Shown here piece after piece: positions 37,641 through 51,764 of a DNA stretch of 64,000 bases. A program made the position numbers and the translations under genes. A model generated the notes under the pieces. That model saw nothing but the letters and a program-made list of their open reading frames with translations. It made no database searches and was not told where the DNA came from. How positions within the stretch are numbered: position 1 is the stretch's first letter; each line of letters starts with the position of its first letter. Location: positions 74,352,155 through 74,416,154 of the forward strand of contig NC_134982.1 in the NCBI RefSeq assembly GCF_965638725.1. Direction: 5' to 3'. Source of the DNA: Aptenodytes patagonicus. Taxonomy: Eukaryota; Chordata; Aves; Sphenisciformes; Spheniscidae.

Positions 37641-40600
37641 TTGACTGAGACAAGATGCCAAATATGTAGTTTAAACTACGAACACTATACCACTACCTAC
37701 CAATGTTAAATAATAAATAAGAGTTCTGAATGCAGATGATGACAGTGAGTCATCATGGCCCAGTTTTGGATATCTATTTTGAGAATTAGCATTTGTGGTC
37801 ATAACAAATCTGCATGGGACCCCACTGAAATCAGTTCACCAATCAAAGCTTCTTGGCAGGTTGGAAATACAGTAACAGAAAAGGGCCTTTAGTTACAGAT
37901 AAAGAAGTCAAATAAGCTGTACCTGTCTGTGAAACACAGTGCTCTATTACCGAAGTGCAGCAGAAATCCTAATGCTTTACAGCTTCTTGTCAAACTTTGC
38001 TTTCAAAATGCATCCTGTTTGAATTTTGGTTATGCTTTTTGTATGTTTTGCTTCCTAAGAATGTCCTGGACTAAATTTTTATTAAGTGAAAAGGTGGTGG
38101 GCACAATTTATTCTACCAATAGTAGTAAATATAGTCTATATTTCTCTGGGAGGTTTTAGAGTCAACAAAAGAAATTACAGAAAAGATCTTCATTGACCTT
38201 TGCAATATATCAGACATACCCATTAAAACAGCCAAAGAGATACAGGACTGGAGTAAAAATTAACTTTGAAGGATACCTTTCCTTTCTGCTCAGGAAAGAA
38301 ATGGGCTTTAGGAGACTGCAGGGAAAGATCCAGTCTAGACCTCCTGGAAGAGCCGGGCAAAGGATCTTCCTTGAACAGCTACAGCAAGAAAGCAATTAGG
38401 TCCAGGAGAAGTGAGGAAGAAGTCATGTCATCGAGGTTATGCAAGAAAATGTTTACAAAGAGCAATATTTCTTGTGTGGAATTCAAGGCATGTCTACACT
38501 GCACAGTAAGAAATTTGCACTTCTTTGATACAAACTAACATCTTTATGGTGTTTAGCATGCATTCTGAGCTAGCTTGGATATCTTTAACACTGTACTGCA
38601 TTGCATGTTTTAACGTTAGCCTCTGTTATTTAGAATTATCTACTGAGATCAGACTAGATTGTCTGGCTACCTTCCATCTCTGCCTTTTAGTTTACACAGT
38701 TACCCTGAAATATCTGTAAGGGGTTAATCGAGACAACACTGTGCAGCACTGCAGGAACTGATTGCTTCGGCTGCTTTAAAAACAATATATGAAAGATTTC
38801 CCCAAAGGCTGTGGTTTTCAGTTTGAAGCCCGGAAGAATGGAACTGCTGCTGTGAAGCAATGAGGATTGCGTGAAAAGACACTCTAGAAGTGCCAGTCCC
38901 TCTTGAAACAGCTTCTTATTCCTGCTTGACAAATACACTTTTCAGCCTGCATATGTCTGGAAATTGCAGCGTTATCGTACTGTCTGATTTACCAGCTACT
39001 TGGGAAATAGAGGAATTAGGACTATTATAAAAATTTTTGTTTTTTCAAGTTGGAGGTCTGAATCTCACTAAATAGCATTTAAATCTACCTCTGCTATTAT
39101 GTTACCATTGTTTTATATGTAGTTTGGGGAAAGCAAAGGAAAAAAAGAGCCAAAACAAAACAGAAAGGGCTCTTTTGATAATTTATCCTAAACAGTAAAA
39201 GTCCTAAGTTCTCTATGCCATCCACTAGCCAAAAATCAAGCATTCATGCAATTTATTTCTTTAGCTTCATGCCCACTTCAATTCATGGTCTTACCTTGTC
39301 TAAACATTGCAGACCTTGGATGCATACCAAGTAGATTTTTCCCCATAGTAGTATCCACTTCTAAGTGGCGGTCAGCATCTGTGTCAAAGATTAATAATTA
39401 TGTGCTGAAAAATAGGTCAGATTTCTTCAATCTAGAATTTCCTAATGAAAGCAAATCTTTTTTATTCTTCCCTCCCGGAATAAAAGAAATTTTGATTAGC
39501 AATTAAAAAAAAAGAAAAAATATCATCTCAGCCTAAAGCTGTTCCTGAAGATTGAGGTACAGTTCAAATTGGTTATCTTGCCTTTCCCCTAACATCTCTC
39601 CAAGCTCAGCTCAACAACAATAAAATGATCTGATTTTGGCAAACTAGGGCGTCAAAGTCCTAGTTTAATGGAAACAGTGACTTGTCTTGCACTAGTCTCT
39701 AATGAATGAGCAATATTACCAGTGGTTTATGCAAATTTAGGGATGGGGTATGGTGAAGGGCCCAAACCAATAACAATTACCAGCCTGGTTCACACCGATG
39801 CCATCAGCACAAGGAATGAGGAGAACAAAAAGGTCACAGCAAAGGTAAGAAAAGAAATAGCAGTAGAGGGCTAGGGAGTGAGCCTTCAGGAACTGGGAAG
39901 GAAGGTATAGAAGAAAAAGGGCAAAGAGGAGCACAATAAAGCAGTAGTTGCAGAAGAAGCTGTCAAACCTGTAGGAAGTTTGGGATCCACTGATTTAAGA
40001 GAACTTAGAAATGTGTTTTAAGAGGTTTTACCATTTATTGTGGCTGCATGACTTACAAGGGTTAATGTGCTTTTTGTAGTTATGGCTAACTGAACTCAGG
40101 CAGTAGATTATTGGGTTTTAAAATCTCTGCTACCAATGATGCAATGATCAGTAAAAATTCCAGATCTGCAGGTATCTCATGATTTTGCCTTTTTTTCAGG
40201 GATGATAAGAGAGTCATGTCTCACATCAGTTTCATCTTTCAGATAATTTTGTGCAATTTCAAGCACGTGTCTTAAACGCTGATGTGAAAACGAGGTGTTA
40301 CAGTGAACATTTTCAGTTTTGTGTTATAGTCAGGTCTTGCTTTAAAAAAAAAAAAAAAAGTTCATGCAGAGTTCTAACATCATGTTCCTAAATGTTATGG
40401 ATCGCCACAAAAATCTGACATCTGCCCTGCACAGTTTCATTTGCAAGAGATTTGCAGTAAATTATCCCTTTTTAAGTTCTCTGAACCTGTTTTTTTATGC
40501 ACTCAAGGAAATATTCCTTCCTTTCTCTGCAGTCATAGGAGCACTGAAGAGCTAAGAAGCTTCTTCAGAAAACCACAAGGATCAGTCTCCCTGTCATCAC

Positions 40601-43120
40601 TAGCGTTAAGGCAGGAGGTCCTTATTAGCAAAAAGCAAGGGACCAACAGAGAAACTGTATCTTCTTCGTGACCTGGTAAGGTGAGGTCACTGGCATGAAG
40701 GAAAAGTTACAATTGGCCTAATTTATTTCCTGTGGTGTATTTGGCAAGATTTTCCTTCCTTTCCTTTTGCAGCAGCTATGCCACCAGCCACAGGTAGAGG
40801 TAGCACACACACACTAGGGAATCATCAAAGTTTCTTTAGCAACCATATGGTATGAATAACAGGGTTTTGCTTCTTCAGCTTTTCCTTCATATTCACTAAT
40901 AACAGCTGGCCCCACCAAGCTGCGCTCTCTGCTCTCCTACTGCCACCTGTTTCCAGCACTCTGCTCACCACTGCAACTGCAAGTTCAAGCCTGTGATGTT
41001 TCTGCTGCGGTTTTCTTTGCTTCCTGATCAGGACAGAGAAAGAACCTCATTAAGACTGCCATGCAACACATCAGAAGGTAAAAGCATTACCAGTGTCTCT
41101 TTGCAATATTGTGAGGGATGATGACTCCTAGAGATGAAGAATCCAAGTAAAGTTAATATGGCTGCAAAACTGCAGTCCAGCTTTCTCTTCCTTTTTCTTT
41201 CCCCACAGTCACATCAGGTGAACTTCTCCACTTTCATGCATGCAGTAGGTTGAACTGAGAAAGAAACATGACCTATTTAGAAGAATTTAAAATTGGAATG
41301 AAAATAAGTCTGCCATCATTGTATCATCCATCATCTATGCGCCCTTGGCAATTTTGTTTAGTCGTATGTCAAAACTAAGTGAACCAGAAGCAAACTGAGC
41401 TGAACAAATAATAAACTGGAATGAGAACAACAAAACAAAAGGAAGAAGAAAGAAGCTAAAAAGCTCAGAAAAACTTGCATGGGACTTCTTTTTTCACAAT
41501 AAATTTTTCCAGTGTCACTCTACAGTTTCTGATCTGAATTGTTTTTCTAGTCAGTTCTTTTATCTCTGATTGCTATTGAAATACTCTGAAAATGTCTAGA
41601 TCACAGCACCATCCCTTGTCTCACTTTAATAGTTGTTATCACAGGAGATTGTAGATACACTGAATTTATCCACGAGACTCAATACTGAAGCTGAGCTTTC
41701 AGGATCTTATAATGTGTAATTAAAGGTTGTATCAACACAAATGTTGCTTCTCCTTCACTCTGCATGAGTACACGGTGAAGGTTTGATAGTACAAAAGAGA
41801 CATTTTCCCCAGATCCATTTTTTATTTCCAGCATCACTAGACTTCTTGTGGAGAAGAAACTGTAAAGGGAAAGCCTCTGAATCTCTCACCATTTTGTACA
41901 ACTGTCCTTAAATGCTAGATTTCCAGACACTCTTTTTTCTTCCTGCTGTGACCTTGAAAGGTGACCTAGGGAACCAGATCACCGCAACTGCCTAGTGACA
42001 CATGATCTTAAGGATGACCAAGTTCCCTTAAAGATCACTCACTCCTCCTTTGAAAGTTTCATGCACTCTTCTTACTACCACCTCTTTGCTGCTGTCTCCA
42101 GCTGTCAATATCAACTCTGTTTTGTGGGAGCAATTCCAGTACTACCCATCACAGTCTCTTCTGGTGCTCAGGCCAGACTCTCACTATTGTGTCCTACCCC
42201 AGAGAGGTTCTTGGTTAGAGTGAGGGCCTTCAGACACTCTTAGACTGCAAGAGAAAACCCTCCTTGGGAGAAAAAGGTGCCCGCCTAGCCTTTCATGGTA
42301 GTGAGGAACATATTTGCAAGGGTACAGCCTACCCCCCAGCCACTGACCAGGGAGAGCAGGTAGGGCTGCCATCCTGCCTTGCAATGACCTGAAATGAGGA
42401 GCCGCCTTCCTATGCCGGTGCCTTCATCACTTTTGGCAAGAGCTGTGTGTGGTTCCTGAGCTGCCCTCTCTCTGCGGTCCTTTAATAGTAACTGGGGTAT
42501 CTTGCCAGTTAAGGCTCTTCTGAGGAGGTTAAAGTCTGGAAAATGCAGTCGTTTCACTCCGGCTTTTCTGTGGCAAAGTCAGTTGGTGTTTGTTGTTGCG
42601 AGGCTGGATTTGATGTGGAGATAGAGACGTCTGACCCTGAGAGGAGATGGGAATCCAGTGAGCAGGCTGAAAGGCAGTCGTGTTGAAATCTAACTCCTCT
42701 TAACTTTCCTTCAAAATCTTTAGCAAGCACATCTAATTTCATGTAAGTGTGTACAAGTGTGTGTGCATTGCAGAAATATGTTGCTGGCCTGAGGATGTTC
42801 AGATGGTTAATCAGAGGTCTTTTTTGTGTGACTATTGGTACCCCATTGCACAGACACCTGATGTATCCTTTTGTTAGTGAACCAACAAAATAAATATCTG
42901 AGTAAAGAACAGTCCTTAAAAGCAGTAACTAAGGAATTCAAGAATTGGCATGAAAGGTGCTAGAAGTGCAACTGGTATGAAATCTCTTCCAGTCAAGGCA
43001 GTGGAAGACTGGGAATCTAGTTTTGGCCCCTAACTCTGACAGAGAACCCATAGCAATCTGCACACACCATGGATTCCCCTAGGCCCAACCTTTGTTATTT
43101 CTAATGGGAAAAAGAGGTTC

Positions 43121-43235
43121 TGTATCTTTCCACCTGTATTGTTCTCTCCCATGTAATTTCAAATTCTTTGGGACAAAGGTTTGTGTTTACCATATGTCTG
43201 TACGCTGCCTAGAACAATTGGATCCTGTTCTAGAT
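43121..43235 (+). repeat. Ancient amniote interspersed repeat tail
   Basis: The segment contains CAAATTCTTTGGGACAAAGG, then TATGTCTGTACGCTGCCTAG, then AACAATTGGATCCTG. These match, in order, an old amniote repeat tail I recall with an AAGCTCTTTGGGGCAGGGAC-like block, a TGTTTGTACAGCGCCTAGCA-like block and CAATGGGGTCCTG. The family is not assigned, and a mammalian-type MIR/L2-like or reptile-specific origin cannot be separated by eye. Confidence 0.45.
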
Positions 43236-46200
43236 TTGCCCTGTAGACATTCCCATCACTTGAACAATTCACGTATTGCTATTTTTTTTATTATTATTTT
43301 AAAGTGATGTGCTCCCTTAAGGGAATTTATACTGTTCTTGTATTTTTCCTTCCTATTGTGGCTCATTCTTAATCCACTTGAGTTTCACTCCCATCAGCAG
43401 CGCATTAAAAGTCACAAATAATTACACCTAACAATGATGTCCTTTTTTCCTACTGTTTTCCTGTTTGTTCTTTTTTTTTTTTTTTAAGACTGTGTGATCA
43501 CGTCAAAAAGAAACTAATAGCTAGAAGTCAGTGGCTGTTAGCAGGAGATATACACCTACCCTTCTCTGCAATGGATGAAAACAATATATCTGTGTTAACT
43601 GCTGCTTAGTGATTTTTATGCTTGTAGCAGAGAAAAACGCAGTACTCTGGAGCCTGCAAGTAAATACATTTAAATATTGTAGTGTCAGGTTACAGGGTTT
43701 TCAGTTGTTCTCTGCCTGTAGCTGGATGCAGTTACTAAATAGGAAATAATTATTTGGCCAATAAGCCCTAAAACATATATGGTCCTTGCATAGCAAATAC
43801 CTTTTCCTCCAAATACAGAAAAAGGTATTCCCATAATGAGGAGACATTCTGAACAAACTGATACATGGTTTGCATGGAGACCTTTAACCAACAGCAAATC
43901 TGGCGCACCAGAAGGGCCTGAACTCAGTATCAGTAGCTGAGTCAATGGTTTCTGGTATGGTGCTTTCACCTGCTGGGTTAACACAAACCTGGAGGAAGGG
44001 GATGGTCATTTGCTGAGATTAGCACCTTGCAACAGGTCAAAGAAGGTAAGTCACCCACACGTGGTCTGGCATGTTTTTAAGGCTCACAGATTTTTCTTGC
44101 CTTACCCCAAACAGTAAATTCTCAGCATTACTCAGAAAGTGAGTGTGTAGACTTCAGTGCAGACTAGCTGAAAACTAAAAGAGAATAATACTTCAAAACC
44201 AGCACTGTTCCTTAGCTGAAATTCCTTTCTGAGGTGCCAGGAGCATTTCTGTCTCCTGTAAACAGATGTTGTTGTTTCAGATGAATGAACACAAATGGTA
44301 TCAACTAGGCCTCAGGGATGGTGCTTGCATTTCCAGTTGGTCTGTTTTTAACCAAGTGCCTGATGCAATGCAGCCTGGTCCGTGCAGAGGACATGGTGTC
44401 TCATGTGGGTCAGCTTGCACTGGCAAGGCAGGGTTACTTGTTGGTTCCAGTGGGATGTACAGGTGAGAACGTGGGGTGAGGGTCACTGTTTCAGACCCTT
44501 CCTTGCCTGCCAAAACTAACAAAGTTCACAAGCAGGACACATTCTGCAAGGTTACCTTCCTTGAGCAAATGCGGAAATCTTCTCATGATTTTGCTAAGGG
44601 AGTAGCATTATGAATAAGGCGACAGTTCCCAGAATTTCTCTTGTGAAAACAGAAGTTGGCAGTGATGATGGGGATCACTTTCCATCACGTTTGATTTCCT
44701 TGCTATATTATAGGTTGTAGATGTGTTTGAACTCCTGTAAAAAGAATAAGGCTAGGCATCAGACAGGTTCCAAATGCCAAAGCAGGCACTAGAAATAAAA
44801 AAAGGAAAGCATTTGTTTTTAGTATATGATGCAATATTTCACCTGAATGTTCCTGTTATCTTTCTTATCAATAAAATATAATCCATGTCTGTCTGTTCTA
44901 GGAGAAAACATGTAATGTTGTCTTTTTTTCCCCATTTCATAAACTATTATTTTTCAGTGGTTCAGAATGATCCCTGCATAGAATTTTACCTAGTTGCCAG
45001 ATACAGATAGAAGCTATTGTTTAAAACTATTACAAGAAACAGATGGTGATTATTTCCCACCCTACTTATCTATAATTTTCATAGGCTATCACAAACCACC
45101 AGATAATTCAAACTCCATGGTACTTATGAGGAGACAAATATCCCACTTTCATGACACATATGCAATTACTTCTTTAGCAGGCTTGTGTATTTTTTTTTTT
45201 CCCTGATACTTGCTATTAGCATGCTTACTCCAAATGACAAGCGGTCAGTTACCAGACTAATAATGTTGGTACTGAAGCATAATTTGCAATACATTGATGA
45301 CTACTTTGTTTGAGGAGGTAGGATAAATTAGCCAAGTGGGTGAAGTCAATATGCATAAGTTACAGCCTATTAAGGCTCCATGTGGATTCTCTCATTCAGA
45401 AGGAAAGCAACCATCGCTATAGCCTAATCCCTAAGAGATTTCAGCTCTACTGAACTGAAGCCATGTGACTTCCAAATTAAAGCATCTACACAGGGATTCA
45501 AGAAATGCCTTACAGTGGGATTAACCTCTAGTGAAATAAAGCATTAACTTCACTCTTTTCTGGAGGATCTCCATGTAGAAAAACCCTATTATAATTGTAG
45601 ACGAAACCAAACACAGCAGCAGAATTAGGCTTTCAAATGACTGCTGACATAAATGTGGTCAAACCCTGTCAGTCAGCAAATTGACAATGAATCCCATTCC
45701 TCCATTTCAAATTTTTCTAAATGTGAAGTTTCTGTAGAAAATAAAACTCAGCACAGAGGGCTTTGCATTGCTTAAAATGATTAAGTTAAAGTAGGCTGAA
45801 ACCAGTTGTTTTCAAAATGTTTTTGGCACTTTTTGTGTATCCATACAGAATGAGGCCATGAGTGATGGCAGAGGCCTACTCTCTTGAACATGCAAGAGGA
45901 ATAAAATAAAAATCACAAAACTATAGGGATAGGGACAAAAAAAGTACAAACTCTGTCACTTGTAAAAGCTGTAGGGAATAAGTGTAATATTGTAAGTGTT
46001 TGACATTGCAATTTAAAATATTAACTAGAAGGATTGCAAGTAGCAAAATACACTAAATATTACTACTCACTGACTGAAGTTCGAAGCTACTGAATTTTGT
46101 GTTGGGTCGCTATAGCTTCCATTTAATTACAAATCTGCACATTCCAAAGTAACTTTTAGTAGAAAAAGTTGAGGTGTGAAATCATCAACAGGAGTTGCTT

Positions 46201-49200
46201 TTAAAAGTTAAATAGCTACATTCCAGGCTAAATAAAAAATAAGTACACTTTCTAACAAGATGCAGTGTAATCTCTACTCAGACCTATTGCCAATGTGTGG
46301 TCCTTTGGCATTTGTTTAGAGAAGATGATTTTTGTGTCATTATGAGTGCAAATAAAAATGTGTCTATGCATACAAATAAATAATTTATCTGAAGTTAAAC
46401 TTAAAACTCTTCAAAGCAACAGAAGCTTTCTTGTTGCATCTAGGTGCATGCTATAGCAAAAATAAATATAAATTAAAAAACAACCCCGAACAAAAACCTA
46501 TGTGAAGTAACATACACGGTCTTTCTCGTAACACAGAAAATCAAGTTAAAGCATTCTGAATTCTGACCCAAGAAAACAGACCTACTTTTGCCTCACTTGC
46601 CTAGTAATGTATAGTATTGGGATACCCAAGGTGTTTTTTTTCCATTGTAAAAACATTGGCAACAGGTTTTGTATGCTTTGGGACTATTTGAGCTACAAAA
46701 TGCTAGCAGCACCACGTTCCAAAAAGTGATCAAGTGTCAGGAAGAACCATTTTAACAACAGTTTGATTTATTGCAGTTGCTAACATTGTTGAGTCTTCAT
46801 ATGAACAGTACAGTGCTTCAACTTCGTTTAGATAAACCGGAGACATGTTTTGTCTCCTCCTAAACATAGAAGTTAAATGTGTTTTCTCAATTTATATGTA
46901 TTAGAATTGGAGCTGAAGTGTCTTGTAAACTTGCAAACTTACTAGTCTTGCTGACACCATTCAGAGCAGCCGGAGCTCAAGATGAGGAATCTGTGAGTAT
47001 TCCAAAAGTTTATTTGTCAAAAGTCCTTTACAATGCCACATCAAGATTGACTAACTGTGGGTGTCCAAGCAGGGATCTGCAATGATTTGCATACAGCTCT
47101 GCTATTCCAGCCAGTTCAGAAAGCCAGGGGAAATAATCAACCATTGGCAGACCACAGGACCTGGTGGTCTGTGACAGGGATGCCAGTCCATCAGTTTCAC
47201 ACACCTGTGTGTTGAAACTGCAGCATGCCAGGAGCAGAGTGTGGCTCCAGCTATGAAATCACTCACCATGCACTGCATGTCTCCCTAGAGATGTTACAAG
47301 AAGCCTGCAGCTCACTTTGGTGGAAACAAATTTGCACCACCAGTTGACCATATCGAACTTGAGTACAATCAGCTAAAGGCATTTTTGCGCTGCCCAGCAC
47401 TGCTCTATGGAGAGATCCTCTGCCCAGCTGGGGCCAACCTGGCAGCAGGAGCAAGAGGCTAGCACCCTGAAGCATCATTCCCACGATAATCAGTGCTCGG
47501 GTGTCACACTGGCACAGCTGCTCAGCCTCTGCGGACCCAGGGTGGGTTTTCTGCATGGCACCTACCAGCCACGTGTGGCATCTGTCTCGCCTAGAGTTAG
47601 CTGGGGGATTTCTGCACCAAATCCCATCTACCAGGTGCCACCTGAGAGCTCTTCCCAGGGCTTTATAGCTCATGCAGACATGGATGACACCAGACAAGCT
47701 GAGAGCCCAAAGTCGGCCTCCAGCTATTCCTGAAGCAAGGGTCAGCTGCGTTTAGGGCACCAGCAGCACCACTGACTGACCTGTGCGTTGTGGAGGGGAG
47801 AAGGGTATCACATTCTTCCCGACACCTCTGTGATGCTCTTTGTCCTGCCAGATTGTAACTTTTGAAGTAATGAGTTTTAGTAACATTTATTCTGTCACAA
47901 AGCAGGCTCTGCCTAACCTCTGACAATGCCTTTCTCTGGCAGTAAAGTTTTTCTGCACAGTTAATAGGAAAAGGTAACATGAATTGCTGAATTACTCGCT
48001 AAAAATATGTGAAAATTCAAATTGCTGTAGTCAAGAGGAAAAGATGAATATGGTCTGAATCAAATGCACATGTAGGCTTATTTTTCAGCCACTTTACTGG
48101 GTCGTACAGAAATCAACAAATAGGAAATCTGGATGTAACTCAACACCTTGCATCCGATGGCCAGAATTGTCGAGTCTATATTGCCAATATTTAAATGCTT
48201 CCTTTAATCATAAAAATATTTACATTTCAGAACTATTGAGCATTTTACTGACTGTTCTGCTGATGGAAGTCTGCATGATGTTTAAAATTTATATATCTGA
48301 AAGGTGACTGGATAGAAGTATGAAAGAATGAACATTCAGGTCAATCTTTCAGGAAAAAAGCTTGGAATTTTACAAGTACTTTGACAGGTCCTATTGACTT
48401 CATTTATCCAATGAGAGTACCAAGCAGGTAAGGTATGCCCACATAACAAAATAAGAGCTAGCTGCATTCTGCAAAATCCACCTAATGCTGTATACCTCAT
48501 AACACTGTAATATTGTTAGAAGTTAATATTGAAATGTACAGCAGAACGTGTTTCCCTAAAAGTTAACAGACAAAGCTATAAGGAAGATGTGTATTCAAGC
48601 TGATTTTTGCTACTATTGTGGTAACTCTGAAAAGGTTCTTCAATTTTTCATTGTTTATTTTTTGGATAACATGTCGAGTCCCTTGAAATTGGGGCATTTA
48701 TGCTACCGATCCTATTGCAACTACTATCTTTTAGTAAGGGTTGGGTTTTGTTCTGTAAAATATGGTAAATATGTATTCTAAAGCAATGCTGTAACTTTTG
48801 CTCTTTGTGTAAAATATTTGCAGATTTTTTTTATTGCTGTGTGAAAATTTCAGTTGAACTGACACTAAGCAAATTATACTTTTTATTTTTATCTCAGTCA
48901 GGATCAGGAATCTCTTCCCTCCCCTTGAAAATCTTAAAATTAATAAAAACAAAGCAAAAGGTTTTGTACTTTTTTAACAAATGTCAGAATTAATAGAGTC
49001 AAGCTGTATGTGTGATTGTATTGCTATGTGCTCATTATTAAAATAAGCTTAAGAATAAACTATAATTTAGACCATCTCTACAAGGAAATCGTGTTCTTCA
49101 AAAATTAAGGAATTTGTACTAGCAAATATTGGCATTTTAGCCATCAGCAACTTAAAAGCCACTCTAGTGAAAAAGAATCTAAGAAATATCATCTTTTTAT

Positions 49201-51747
49201 GTTCAAAGAGGATCAGACCCCAGAATGACTGAACCTTGTCTCCTGCACATCCAGTTACCCTCAAATATTGAAGATCTCACCAGGAAGAGCCATATCATGC
49301 AAATGTGTATTTAATAGCTTCTTTGAAGCCTAGTATCAAAAAAGTTTCATCATTGGAGTTGATTGTCTGTCCACTTGAGCACAGAATTATGTGGCTTAGC
49401 ATTACACAGAATAAATATAATAAGCCTTGAAATTCGAGGACAGTACCAGAAATTAACTGCTTTAGACACAGTTTCAGTGATAAATTGAGGCTAAACTGGG
49501 TCTGCTAGAGGAGCAACCAAGCTACAAGGAGATGAAATATCTATTAGCACTCTCACAAGAAAAACTGCTTGGGGCAGAAGATTAAATACAGTGTAATATA
49601 TGGTATGACAACAATTCATAACACAAACTGAAAAGCTGATAAGTATTGTTGCATTGGCATTTGGCACTTTCCATTAGATAAATAGTATTAATTGATTTGG
49701 ATTTGATATGGTCATTAGCATGTAGCCTAATTCTACTTTTACATCCTTATTCAACAGGATTAAAGCTAGTCAAGTCAGTAGCAGCACACTGCATTTTCAG
49801 GCCCCCAAACGTCAAATTACAAAAGGTGAGTTAAGAATGGGAAAGAAGGGAAATTATTAATTTTTACTACTGGATCCTCTGTCCTGAAGAACATGAAATG
49901 TGTGAAAAGCCTCTTGCATATGGGTTCTCCAAGAAAAGGGTTAGACATTTGCCATTGAAAATTGAAGAAGTGAAACCTTCTGCAGAGTCTGCCATGGACT
50001 GGACCTTAGTTCTGCAGCCAAGATTGTGATTCTTGTAGCACGACTCATATGGCACCAGTGACAACTGATGGAAAAATGCACGAAATTAAGATGATCTGGT
50101 TTTAACAGAAGTCTTTACCAAATTAGTATAAAATTATCTTCAAGTTTTTCTGTTTTGGAATGACTCTAGATTTTGGTTTTCAAAATATATCATTGTTTCC
50201 CAAAGCTAGCAGAGTGGGGAAGCCATATGCAAGGGTGAGGTTTGATTTCCTTGTGACTAATGGAGTTGGCTCCTATTTTAAGGAGAAACCCGTTATCTTG
50301 ATATTGGGGGGGGGGAGAAGGAAATTAGCATAAATACTAGAAATCACTATCATTAGGTTTCAGAGTTAATAAATCCTTTGAATGGATAAAATAGCTGATT
50401 TTCTCAAGCCTTCAGGCTGCGTACAGACTCTGGAGGTCTGGTTATGTTGGTTTTGTCTATTTTGTGAGTTGTGAAGAAACACTTGTAAAACTAGAAACCA
50501 GTTTTTACTGGAAGATTTTGCTACAAAACTAATGCCTACCAAGAAGGGAATGATAGAATAGATGTGTCACCAAAAGTATAGAGGTCTGCTTCCCATTGTT
50601 TTGGAACAGCTGGTCATTCTGCAGTGTGTTTGCCAAAATACAGTTCCACAGGTAATTACATAGTTATTGCCAGAACCTGCCACCATCACTCACCATGCAG
50701 TGTTTTACACGAGGAATACCTCTTCTGTTGATGCTGATTGTTGCTGAGGATCAGTAGCAGAACCTGGATGTAATTAACATGAGACAAAATCCTGGTGGGG
50801 GTGGGGAAAGTCAGTAAATCAATGCATAAAGTGTATAACTTTAAACACACATGCAATTTGAGGACTATTAGAAATCTTTATTTCACCAGCATGGTAAAGA
50901 CTGCTGAATAATCCAAGTTCCACTGGTAAACTGTGAATAAGTACAAAATAAAAAGAAGTCAAGCCCACACAATGCAAAGAGACAGTGTAGACAGTTTTGC
51001 AATCCCTGCCGTCCTGTGCTCCCTGTGATAGCCAGAAAGTATCCCAGAAGACTTTATGAGTAAGACCACAAAAATGAATCCCTCATGATAATCTAATATA
51101 ACTGTTTTCACACTTTCTGCTGCTCTTTTTTCCCCCCACTAAAACAGAAGCCCACAATGAGACATATGATCTCAGTATATCTGTGTTTTCTATACACTGT
51201 AATTTCAAAGCAACAAAATGTAGTGATATTTAGGGAAAATGCCTCGGGGGGGGTGTGTCATTATTTTGTATCTTCTTCCAAAGAGCTTTTACTAGATTTG
51301 ATGTACTGGGGCAAGCAGCACTTTTGTTTTCCTCTCCTAATAGACTAGCTGTTTTCTTTCTCATTTTTAAAAATATTATTTATATTTCAGTAGCTGCCTG
51401 ATAGGAGGACAGCCAGAGAGATATTTTGCCTCTAGTCCTATAAGAGGCTTTTACTACCTTTTTGTAGAGAACACTGGATATTTGTAAATTTCCCATGGGG
51501 CAGCTTGCTTGCGTAGTCTGGAATTGCATTAACATTCAGCTTTCCTGGCCTGCTTGCAGCTTGTCAGCTGTGTATGTAGTTACACCTCGAGCCACTGTAG
51601 GACCATTTGGCTGTAGTCTTGTGACACAAAGAGGTGGTGGCTGTTGTCTCCATCCAGGTTTGAAAGTATCTGGATGAGTCTGGTGAATATGCTGGGATCA
51701 CTTGATATGGTGGGGCAGTCTGGGGAAAGTAGCAGTATGGAAGCATG

Positions 51748-51764
51748 CCCCCCCCCCCCCCCCC
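51748..51764. repeat. C17 homopolymer
   Basis: An uninterrupted run of 17 C, which is 17 G on the minus strand and could form a G-quadruplex. Shorter G runs lie at 50306-50315 (10 G) and near 51246-51253 (8 G). No promoter or gene is recognisable next to it. Confidence 0.85.

Noticed and set aside
42554..42557. Two minus-strand frames overlapping by ATGA, like a translationally coupled pair
   Set aside because: Stop-start overlap coupling is a bacterial feature. In this avian-type DNA it is a chance arrangement, and neither frame shows a domain.
46879..47085. Possible exon with a GTGAGT donor-like site near 46993
   Set aside because: No matching acceptor, conserved motif or continuing frame could be identified.
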